Positions 24,840 through 32,134 of a stretch of 64,000 nt of DNA are shown here, one piece after another. The DNA is from Pseudomonas sp. Irchel 3H7 (lineage in GTDB: Bacteria > Pseudomonadota > Gammaproteobacteria > Pseudomonadales > Pseudomonadaceae), in NCBI RefSeq assembly GCF_900187605.1, contig NZ_FYEA01000012.1:156448-220447 (forward strand), given 5' to 3'. The notes beneath the pieces were generated by a model. The model made no database searches. It saw only the letters and a list, made by a program, of their open reading frames with translations, and had not been told where the DNA came from. Both the position numbers and the translations under genes were made by a program. Numbering within the stretch: position 1 is the stretch's first letter; each line of letters opens with the position of its first letter.

Positions 24840-25280
24840 ATGAGTCTTTTAAGTTTTGTAAAAGAAGCCGGTGAGAAGCTGATCGATCTGCTGACCCCGG
24901 GCAACGCCAATGCCAGTGAGCAGTTGAAGGAACACATCAGCAAGGTCGGCTTGGGCAATCCGAATGTGCAGGCAACGGTGGATGGCGACAAAGTGACCGT
25001 CACCGGTGAAGTCGCGAGTCAGGAAGAGAAAGAGAAGATTTTGCTGGCGGTGGGCAATATTGCCGGAGTTGGCAGCGTGGATGATCAGATCACCGTGACC
25101 GGCCCGGTGGTGGCTGCAGCAAAGTTTGTCGTGGTGAAAAAAGGCGACACCCTCAGCGCGATTTCCCTCGCCGTGTATGGCAATGCCAACCAGTACAACA
25201 AGATCTTCGAGGCCAACAAGCCGCTGCTGTCTCATCCGGACAAGATCTATCCGGGGCAGACACTGCGTATTCCTGAGTAA
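24840..25280 (+). CDS. BON-LysM protein (Kbp/YgaU-like)
   Basis: The 146-residue protein has an N-terminal BON domain (about residues 20-85) and a C-terminal LysM domain (VVVKKGDTLSAISLAVYGNA to IYPGQTLRIPE). This is the arrangement of E. coli Kbp/YgaU, a cytoplasmic potassium-binding protein. No signal peptide is present. The ATG at 24840 has GGAGAG at the right distance; an in-frame ATG 15 bases upstream is too close to that site. Confidence 0.93.
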   Translation: MSLLSFVKEAGEKLIDLLTPGNANASEQLKEHISKVGLGNPNVQATVDGDKVTVTGEVASQEEKEKILLAVGNIAGVGSVDDQITVTGPVVAAAKFVVVKKGDTLSAISLAVYGNANQYNKIFEANKPLLSHPDKIYPGQTLRIPE

Positions 25281-25291
25281 CACAACACTCC

Positions 25292-25377
25292 TGTAGGAGC
25301 TGCCGCAGGCTGCGATCTTTTGATTTTGATTTTTCCAAACAAGATCAAAAGATCGCAGCCTTCGGCAGCTCCTACAA
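25292..25377. repeat. Intergenic inverted repeat, GTAGGAGCTGCCG type
   Basis: TGTAGGAGCTGCCGCAGGCT and GCCTTCGGCAGCTCCTACA flank an AT-rich centre between two convergent genes. It probably ends both transcripts. Confidence 0.88.
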
Positions 25378-25380
25378 AGA

Positions 25381-26043
25381 TCAAAGGCCAGCGATCAGAT
25401 TGCGATAATCCTCAACCGCCGCAAACTCAGCCGTGTCCTTCGGCCCCTTGCGGCTGTCCGGCTCTTTCACCGCCAGCAAATGTGCCACGCCAAAATCCCG
25501 CGCACTGCGCAGAATCGGCAAGGTATCGTCGATAAACAGACTGCGCGCCGGATCAAAGCCGATGTCCGCCTGCAAGGCATCCCAGAACTGCGGGTTCTCC
25601 TTGGGAAACCCATAATCATGCGAGCTGATCAGCCGTTCGAAATACGGCGCCAGCTCAATCCGTTCCAGCTTCAGCGACAGTGAATCGCGGTGCGCGTTGG
25701 TGATCATGATCACCCGTTTACCGGCGCGCTTGATCGCTTCCAGAAAGGTGTCGGCATCCGGCCGCAAGGCAATCAGGTGCGCGGTTTCCAGCTTCAATTC
25801 ACGTACCGACAACTTCAACTCGGCACTCCAGAAGTCCAGGCAGTACCACTGCAACTGGCCGGCGTGGCGTTCGAACAGCGGCTGCAATTCCATCTCGGCC
25901 ATGGCCCGGCTGACCCCGTGCAGTTCGGCGTAACGCTGGGGCAGGTGTTCCAGCCAGAAATGATTGTCGAAGTGCAGATCCAGCAGCGTGCCGTCCATGT
26001 CCAGCAGAACGGTATCGATGTCGGACCACGGTAATGAAGGCAT
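25381..26043 (-). CDS. yrfG: HAD-family GMP/IMP nucleotidase YrfG
   Basis: The 220-residue protein has the HAD motif I LLDMDGTLLD (D15, D17), motif II around VIMITNAHRDS, the lysine in GFPKENPQFW and motif IV SLFIDDTLPILRSA. YrfG of E. coli dephosphorylates GMP and IMP. Its divergent neighbour nudE is also a neighbour in E. coli, where the cluster includes hslR, hslO and pckA; in this genome that cluster has been split by 14 kb. Confidence 0.92.
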   Translation of the reverse strand: MPSLPWSDIDTVLLDMDGTLLDLHFDNHFWLEHLPQRYAELHGVSRAMAEMELQPLFERHAGQLQWYCLDFWSAELKLSVRELKLETAHLIALRPDADTFLEAIKRAGKRVIMITNAHRDSLSLKLERIELAPYFERLISSHDYGFPKENPQFWDALQADIGFDPARSLFIDDTLPILRSARDFGVAHLLAVKEPDSRKGPKDTAEFAAVEDYRNLIAGL

Positions 26044-26131
26044 GGCAACGTCTCGAACGGTAGAAAGATATCCGACATAAACAATCGGGAAAGCCGCGTT
26101 ATAGTAGCGCGTTCACGCCAAGGAGCTTTGC

Positions 26132-26698
26132 ATGCGCCAGAAACCCACCGTACTTGCCCGCGAGATCGTCGCCACCAGCCGTCTGTTTTGCGTCGAAGAA
26201 CTCAAACTGCGCTTTTCCAATGGCGTGGAACGCACTTACGAGCGTCTGGTCGGCAAAGGTGCGGGCTACGGCGCGGTGATGATCGTGGCGATGCTGGATG
26301 CCGAACACGCGGTGTTGGTCGAGGAATATTGCGGCGGTACCGATGAGTACGAACTGTCCTTGCCTAAAGGTTTGATCGAACCGGGCGAAGACGTATTGGC
26401 GGCAGCCGAGCGGGAGCTCAAGGAAGAAGCCGGATTTGGCGCGCGACAACTGGAGCATCTGACCGAGCTGTCGCTGTCGCCCGGTTACATGAGCCAGAAG
26501 ATCCAGGTCGTTCTGGCTACCGATTTGTACGAAGAGCGGCTGGAAGGCGACGAGCCCGAGCCGATGCGCGTCGACAAGGTGAATCTGCGCAAATTGTCGT
26601 CGCTGGCGCTCAATCCGCAGTTTTCCGAAGGCCGTGCATTGGCTGCACTGTATTTGACCCGCGATCTGCTGACCGATCGCGGATTCTTTCCAGCATGA
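26132..26698 (+). CDS. nudE: ADP-compounds hydrolase NudE
   Basis: The 188-residue Nudix hydrolase has the box GLIEPGEDVLAAAERELKEE followed by AG. The N-terminal part (VLAREIVATSRLFCVEELKLRFSNG in pieces) matches NudE, which cleaves ADP-ribose, Ap3A and NADH into nucleoside monophosphates. It overlaps cysQ by four bases (ATGA), so the two are co-translated. Confidence 0.93.
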   Translation: MRQKPTVLAREIVATSRLFCVEELKLRFSNGVERTYERLVGKGAGYGAVMIVAMLDAEHAVLVEEYCGGTDEYELSLPKGLIEPGEDVLAAAERELKEEAGFGARQLEHLTELSLSPGYMSQKIQVVLATDLYEERLEGDEPEPMRVDKVNLRKLSSLALNPQFSEGRALAALYLTRDLLTDRGFFPA

Positions 26699-27537
26699 GT
26701 GAAATGTCGATGAAGTTTCCCCATCCGTTGATGGCGCCGGTGATTGAACTGGCCTTGCAGGCCGGCGAGGCGATCTTGCCGTTCTGGCGCGCCGGCGTTG
26801 AAGTCACGGCCAAGTCCGATGAATCGCCGGTGACGGCGGCGGATCTGGCCGCGCATCACCTGATTCTCGCCGGGCTGACGGCGCTGGATCCGAGCATTCC
26901 GGTGTTGTCGGAAGAAGACGCCAACATTCCCCAGAGCGTACGCGCGGGTTGGCAGCGCTGGTGGTTGGTCGATCCGCTGGATGGCACCAAGGAGTTCATC
27001 AGCGGCAGCGAAGAGTTCACCGTGAACATCGCGCTGATCGAAAACGGTCGCGTGGTGTTTGGTGTGGTGTCGATGCCGACCAATGGTCGTTTCTACGTTG
27101 GCGGTGCCGGGCTTGGTGCGTGGCGCTGCGACGAGGGCGGCACGCCGGTTGCGATTCAGGTGCGAGACGTGCCGGGGCCGGGCGAGGCGTTTACGGTTGT
27201 GGCCAGCCGGCGGCATTCGAGTCCCGAGCAGGAGCGTCTGCTGGCAGGGCTGAGTGCAAGTCTGGGCGAGCTGCAATTGGCGAACATTGGTAGCTCGCTG
27301 AAATTTTGTCTGCTGGCGGAAGGCGCAGCGGATTGCTATCCGCGACTGGCGCCGACTTCGCAGTGGGACACGGCGGCGGCGCAAGGCGTGCTGGAAGGAG
27401 CGGGCGGTGAAGTGTTGGATCTGCGCGGGGATGCGTTCTGCTATCCGGCGCGGGAATCGCTGTTGAACGAGTTCTTTTTGGCGCTGCCGGCGAAGGCGGC
27501 CTGGCGTTCCAGATTGTTGGAGTTGGCTCGCGGTTAA
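26695..27537 (+). CDS. cysQ: 3'(2'),5'-bisphosphate nucleotidase CysQ
   Basis: The 280-residue protein carries the inositol-monophosphatase-family metal site WWLVDPLDGTKEFISGSEEF and the second signature region GSSLKFCLLAEGAADCYPRL. CysQ removes the 3'-phosphate of PAP formed during sulfate assimilation. Starts at 26695 and 26710 are both possible; the first overlaps the nudE stop. Confidence 0.93.
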   Translation: MSEMSMKFPHPLMAPVIELALQAGEAILPFWRAGVEVTAKSDESPVTAADLAAHHLILAGLTALDPSIPVLSEEDANIPQSVRAGWQRWWLVDPLDGTKEFISGSEEFTVNIALIENGRVVFGVVSMPTNGRFYVGGAGLGAWRCDEGGTPVAIQVRDVPGPGEAFTVVASRRHSSPEQERLLAGLSASLGELQLANIGSSLKFCLLAEGAADCYPRLAPTSQWDTAAAQGVLEGAGGEVLDLRGDAFCYPARESLLNEFFLALPAKAAWRSRLLELARG

Positions 27538-27555
27538 GTGGGCTGATCGGCAATC

Positions 27556-27728
27556 GCCCTCACCCCAGCCCTTTCCCCCAGGAGAGGGAGCCGACCGAGT
27601 TGTCTTGCGTCATCGACCTGTAAGATGAGGTCGATTAAGGATTCAGCAAAGCGCCATCAGGTCGGTGTACGTCTGAAGCATCCCCCAATCAGTCCCCTCT
27701 CCCTCGGGGAGAGGGTTAGGGTGAGGGG
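27556..27728. repeat. CTC-rich intergenic element
   Basis: The element runs from CCCTCACCCCAGCCCTTTCC through GACCGAGTTGTCTTGCGTCA and CATCCCCCAATCAGTCCCC to GAGAGGGTTAGGGTGAGGGG, a single-unit relative of the tandem block at 5.4 kb. It lies between convergent genes. Confidence 0.85.
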
Positions 27729-27738
27729 CCGTTGATCT

Positions 27739-28194
27739 TCAGCGGTGCAAAACGTACTGCCCGGTAAATGTCACGGCGTCTTCTTCGCTGCCCTGATTGA
27801 CGATCCGCGTACTCAACGTCAACCGCGCCCGCCCATAACGCTGATACATCGCCAGAAATTTCCTCCACACCTTCGCGTCCGGCGCCGGGCAGATTGCCGT
27901 GGCGTCGCCCGTGACCGGCAGCGGATAACTGATCTGCCCCTCCTGAATCACAATGTGCCCGTCGGTGATGCCTTCTTCCTTCAAACGCAGATGCAACCAG
28001 CCCCAACCGGCCAGCACCGCACCGCAGTAAAGACTGCCGCCGAACATCGTGCTCTTGTGATTGACGTTCGGCTCGAGTGGCAGATGCAGACTCAATTGGT
28101 GTGCATGCCAGTCGAGCACCTTCAGCCCCATGTCCCGTGTCAGGGGAATGTCGTGATGCAGGACCGATTCCAGATAGCGACTGTCAGTGCTCAT
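27739..28194 (-). CDS. YiiD C-terminal-domain thioesterase
   Basis: The 151-residue hotdog-fold protein matches the putative thioesterase domain found at the C-terminus of YiiD (segment NVNHKSTMFGGSLYCGAVLA). Its reaction is unknown. The start overlaps the dctD stop in an ATGA junction, so it is the third gene of a dctB-dctD-thioesterase operon. Confidence 0.85.
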   Translation of the reverse strand: MSTDSRYLESVLHHDIPLTRDMGLKVLDWHAHQLSLHLPLEPNVNHKSTMFGGSLYCGAVLAGWGWLHLRLKEEGITDGHIVIQEGQISYPLPVTGDATAICPAPDAKVWRKFLAMYQRYGRARLTLSTRIVNQGSEEDAVTFTGQYVLHR

Positions 28195-29576
28195 TCGTTT
28201 TCATCCCCATGGCTGCTGTCGCCAAAGTTGAGGCCATGCTTGCGCAACTTGTCATGCAGGGTCTTGCGCGGCACGCCCAAGGCTTCGGCGAGGCTGCGCA
28301 CTGAACTGTGAGAGCGCGCCAGTTCGGCGGCAATCAACGATTTCTCGAAGTTTTCCACTTGCTCGCTGAGACCGCCGTTGATGACTTCAACCGGTGTGTT
28401 GCCAGTACCTTCGGCGCCGCTGTTATCCAGTGCCAGTTCCAGACCGAGGGCGAAACGTTCGGCGGCATTCTGCAGTTCGCGCACGTTACCCGGCCAGGTG
28501 TGGCGCAACAGCAAGGCGCGTTGTGCCGGTTGCAGTTCGTGGGGCGGCAGGCCGTGGCGGGCGCTGGCTTCATCGGCGTAATGCTGGAACAGCACCAACG
28601 CATCTTCGCCGCGTTCGCGTAGCGGTGGAATGCGCAGTGGCGCGACATTGAGGCGGTAATACAAGTCGGCGCGGAAGCGGCCTTGATCGGCGGCCTGACG
28701 CAGGTCTTCCTTGGTTGCGGCAATCACGCGGATGTCCAGCGGGATCAATTGATTGCCGCCCAGGCGTTCGACCACGCGTTCTTGCAGCATGCGCAGCAAC
28801 TTAACCTGCACGTCCATGCTCATGCTTTCGATTTCATCGAGAAACAGCGTGCCGCCATTGGCGAATTCGAATTTGCCGATCCGGCGCTTCTGCGCGCCGG
28901 TGAAGGCGCCGGGTTCGTGGCCGAACAGTTCGCTTTCCACCACGGACTCGGCCAGTGCGCCGGCGTTGATCGCCACAAACGGGCCATTACGACGGCTGGA
29001 CAAATCGTGCAGCGCACGGGCGACCACTTCTTTGCCGGCGCCGGTTTCGCCGAGGATCAGCACGTCAGCCTTGGTCGCGGCCAGCGCACCGATCTGCTCA
29101 CGCAAGCGCAGCATCGGCGTCGAATGGCCGACCAGACGCGCGCTCAATTCATTGCGGTCGCTGAGGGCCAGACGCAGGCTGCGGTTGTCCAGCACCAGGC
29201 GGCGCAGGGCCAGCGCGCGGCGTACGCTGTCGAGCAGCGCATCGCTGGCGAAAGGTTTTTCGAGAAAGTCATAAGCGCCGGCACGCATGGCCTGCACCGC
29301 CAGCGGTACATCGCCGTGGCCGGTGATCAGCAGCACCGGCAGTTCGGGATCCTGCGCGTGTAATTCGCTGAGCAATTCCAGGCCGTCCATACCCGGCATG
29401 CGGATGTCGCTCACCACCACGCCCGGCCAGTCGCGTTCAAGCTGTGCGGCCAGCCCCTTGGCTTCGGACAGCGGCAAAATTTTCAGACCGGCCAGATCCA
29501 GTGTCTGGCCGAGGGCCTGACGCAGATGTGGATCGTCGTCGATCAACACCACCTGAATGCGATTGTCGATGGTCAT
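28191..29576 (-). CDS. dctD: Sigma-54 response regulator DctD
   Basis: The 461-residue NtrC-type regulator has a receiver domain with the phospho-aspartate in VVVSDIRMPGMDGLELL. An AAA+ domain follows with Walker A GETGAGKEVVARAL and the sigma-54 contact loop GAFTGAQ, and then a Fis-type helix-turn-helix (SVRSLAEALGVPRKTLHDKL). It is the partner of DctB and activates RpoN-dependent C4-dicarboxylate uptake genes. The target dctA/dctPQM is outside the window. Confidence 0.93.
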   Translation of the reverse strand: MTIDNRIQVVLIDDDPHLRQALGQTLDLAGLKILPLSEAKGLAAQLERDWPGVVVSDIRMPGMDGLELLSELHAQDPELPVLLITGHGDVPLAVQAMRAGAYDFLEKPFASDALLDSVRRALALRRLVLDNRSLRLALSDRNELSARLVGHSTPMLRLREQIGALAATKADVLILGETGAGKEVVARALHDLSSRRNGPFVAINAGALAESVVESELFGHEPGAFTGAQKRRIGKFEFANGGTLFLDEIESMSMDVQVKLLRMLQERVVERLGGNQLIPLDIRVIAATKEDLRQAADQGRFRADLYYRLNVAPLRIPPLRERGEDALVLFQHYADEASARHGLPPHELQPAQRALLLRHTWPGNVRELQNAAERFALGLELALDNSGAEGTGNTPVEVINGGLSEQVENFEKSLIAAELARSHSSVRSLAEALGVPRKTLHDKLRKHGLNFGDSSHGDENE

Positions 29577-31381
29577 GCACTTCGATCCTCGGACGGTTGC
29601 AGGCTGACCCCGGGCGCACCGGCGCGCAGTCGCAGGGTAATCAAGGCGCCACCTTGCTTGTGGTTGGCGAACGACAGTTCACCACCGAAGGCGCGCATCA
29701 GCGTTTCACAAATGGCCAACCCCAGCCCCAGACCCTGAGTACGGGTCTTGGTGGTGTAAAAGGGCTCGCTGGCGCGGCCGAGGGCCTCCATGCAAAAGCC
29801 CGGGCCGTTGTCGCGAATGTACAGATTGACGCCCTCGGCGGTGGATTCGGCACTCAGCCAGAGTTTGCGCGGCGGACCTTTTTCGGTGAGCGCGTCGAGG
29901 GCGTTGGCGAGCAGATTGCCAAGCACCTGACGCAGGCGCGTTTCCCCGGCCTCGACCCACAGCGTGGCGGCCGGCAGATCGCGGATCAGCTCGACTTCCA
30001 TGCTCCGGCGCCGTTTGGCCAGCAGCGCCAGGGCATCGTCGAGCGCTGGTTGCAGGGCAACGCTTTCCGGCGCGTGGCGATCGCGGCGGGCAAAGGCGCG
30101 CAGGTGGGCGATGATCGAGGCCATGCGCCCGGTCAGTTCGCTGATCAGTTTGAGGTTGCCGCGCGCATCGTCGGTGCGCTGATGATCGAGCAGCACTTCG
30201 GCGTTCTCCGCGTAGCTGCGGATCGCTGCCAACGGCTGATTGAGTTCGTGGCTGATGCTCGCTGACATCGTCCCCAGCGCCGACAGCTTGCCGGCCTGGA
30301 CCAGATCATCCTGGGCACGCACCAGTTCCTGTTGGGCTTGTTCACGCTCCAGCACTTCTTCCTTCAAACGTCGGTTGAGGCCTTCGAGGTCGCTGGTGCG
30401 TTCCGCCACGCGGCCCTCAAGTTCGCGGCGTGCCTTGGCCTCGAACGCGATGCGCTCCAGATAATGCCGGCGGCGCTGCATCATCAGACCGAGCAACAAC
30501 ATCAGCACCAGCAGCGTGGCGCCGCCGATGGCGACCACGGTGCGCACCGGACGGTCGATCAGCGTGCGCGGGGCAAGGATGCTGACGCTCCAGCCGGTTT
30601 CGGCAATGTCGTGGGTCTGGATCAGCCACGCCGTCGGGCTAAGGTTAAGTGGGCGCGGCTCGCGGGTCGGGTAAGGCTGGATCGCGGTGATCGCCGAGCG
30701 CTCGCTGTCGCTCAAATTACGGGTTGAGCGAAAACGCCATTCCGGGCGCGAGGTGAGGATGACCACGCCGTTGTGGTCGGTGACCAACAGTTGTTCCGGG
30801 GTTTTGCCCCAGAGGCTTTCGGTGTGGTCGAGGTCAACCTTGATCACCAGCACGCCGATGATTTTTTCGCCGTTACGCACGGCGGCGGCAAAGAAATAAC
30901 CGCGCTTGGCCGACGTGGTGCCGAGCCCGAAGAAGCGCCCGAGGCGCCCGGCCATGGCTTCGCTGAAGTACGGACGGAAGGAGAAATTACGGCCGACGAA
31001 ACTGTCGTGCTTGTCCCAGTTCGACGCCGCCAGCGTCTGACCGCTGGTGTCCATCAGGTACATGACTTCGGCACCGGTCTGCGCGGCGATGTTCTTCAGC
31101 AGGCGGTTGGCATTGCCTTGGGTGACGCCGTCGTCCGGTGCGCCGAGTACCGAGCGCAGGGCCGGCAGGTCGCCGAGAATCTGTGGCAACACTTCATAGC
31201 GGTGCAGGGTGCCCAGCAGGTTGGCGACGTACAGATCGAGGGTCTGGCGGTTCTGTCCGGCCAGTTCGCTGCGGTAATAGCGCTCGGCGAGATGTTCCAG
31301 CGGCCACAACAGCGGCGCCAGACACAGGGCCAACAGCGCGAGGCTGCGCCAGCGAGGTCTGCGGGGAAGGGTTGGTTTCAT
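29573..31381 (-). CDS. dctB: C4-dicarboxylate sensor kinase DctB
   Basis: The 602-residue kinase has an N-terminal membrane segment (SLALLALCLAPLLWPLEH), a large periplasmic dCache-type sensor region and a second membrane segment (VVAIGGATLLVLMLLLGLMM). A coiled-coil stretch, the H-box SISHELNQPLAAIRSYAENA and a HATPase domain (DNGPGF, GLGLGLAICETL) follow. It overlaps dctD by four bases. Neighbouring rmlC matches the P. aeruginosa order. It senses succinate, fumarate or malate in characterised relatives. Confidence 0.93.
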   Translation of the reverse strand: MKPTLPRRPRWRSLALLALCLAPLLWPLEHLAERYYRSELAGQNRQTLDLYVANLLGTLHRYEVLPQILGDLPALRSVLGAPDDGVTQGNANRLLKNIAAQTGAEVMYLMDTSGQTLAASNWDKHDSFVGRNFSFRPYFSEAMAGRLGRFFGLGTTSAKRGYFFAAAVRNGEKIIGVLVIKVDLDHTESLWGKTPEQLLVTDHNGVVILTSRPEWRFRSTRNLSDSERSAITAIQPYPTREPRPLNLSPTAWLIQTHDIAETGWSVSILAPRTLIDRPVRTVVAIGGATLLVLMLLLGLMMQRRRHYLERIAFEAKARRELEGRVAERTSDLEGLNRRLKEEVLEREQAQQELVRAQDDLVQAGKLSALGTMSASISHELNQPLAAIRSYAENAEVLLDHQRTDDARGNLKLISELTGRMASIIAHLRAFARRDRHAPESVALQPALDDALALLAKRRRSMEVELIRDLPAATLWVEAGETRLRQVLGNLLANALDALTEKGPPRKLWLSAESTAEGVNLYIRDNGPGFCMEALGRASEPFYTTKTRTQGLGLGLAICETLMRAFGGELSFANHKQGGALITLRLRAGAPGVSLQPSEDRSA

Positions 31382-31423
31382 GAGCCGGAAGCGCCTGTAG
31401 GGACAGGCGCATTATGCCCGGCC

Positions 31424-31969
31424 TCAGGCGAAGACGTCAGCGTCCTTGAAGAAGGCTGCAGCCTGATCCTTGGCGGACAGCTTCGGGGCTTCGTCCAGTT
31501 GCCAATCGATGGCCAGATCCGGATCGTCCCAGCGAATACTGCGTTCTGCCGACGGCGTGTAGTAGTCGGTGGTCTTGTAGAGGAATTCGGCGAACTCGCT
31601 CAGCACGACGAACCCGTGGGCGAAACCTTCCGGGACCCACAACTGACGATGGTTGTCTGCCGACAGGCGCACGGCCACCCATTTTCCGAAGTGCGGTGAG
31701 CTGCGGCGAATGTCCACGGCGACATCCAATACTTCACCGACCGTTACGCGGACCAGTTTGCCCTGAGTGTTTTGCAGTTGGTAATGCAGACCACGCAATA
31801 CGCCTTTTTGCGAGCGCGAGTGGTTGTCCTGAACGAATTGTGTGTCCAGCCCCGTTGCGTCCTGAAAAGCCTTGGCATTGAAACTTTCGTAGAAAAACCC
31901 GCGCTCGTCACCAAACACCTTGGGTTCGATGATCAGGACACCGGGCAGGTCGGTGGTGATTACATTCAT
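31424..31969 (-). CDS. rfbC: dTDP-4-dehydrorhamnose 3,5-epimerase
   Basis: The 181-residue cupin-fold enzyme (RmlC) carries the catalytic histidine in KGVLRGLHYQ and the second conserved block WVPEGFAHGFVVLSE. It acts in dTDP-L-rhamnose synthesis for lipopolysaccharide. The frame is open to 32383, but the family length and alignment fix the ATG at 31969. rmlA, rmlB and rmlD are not in the window, so the pathway is split here or lies elsewhere. Confidence 0.95.
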   Translation of the reverse strand: MNVITTDLPGVLIIEPKVFGDERGFFYESFNAKAFQDATGLDTQFVQDNHSRSQKGVLRGLHYQLQNTQGKLVRVTVGEVLDVAVDIRRSSPHFGKWVAVRLSADNHRQLWVPEGFAHGFVVLSEFAEFLYKTTDYYTPSAERSIRWDDPDLAIDWQLDEAPKLSAKDQAAAFFKDADVFA

Positions 31970-32134
31970 GGGGTTTCCATAGGCCAGTGTTAATGGTCGA
32001 CATTCTTGCGCAAAGTGCTGGAGGGCGCGAGTGCAGGAAGACAAATAGCCCTGACGCCTTTTCGTGGATGGGGGTTGCGGATCCTGCCAAGCAATGGCGA
32101 TATAGGCGCCTAATAAAATTTCAGGGGTCGTTTC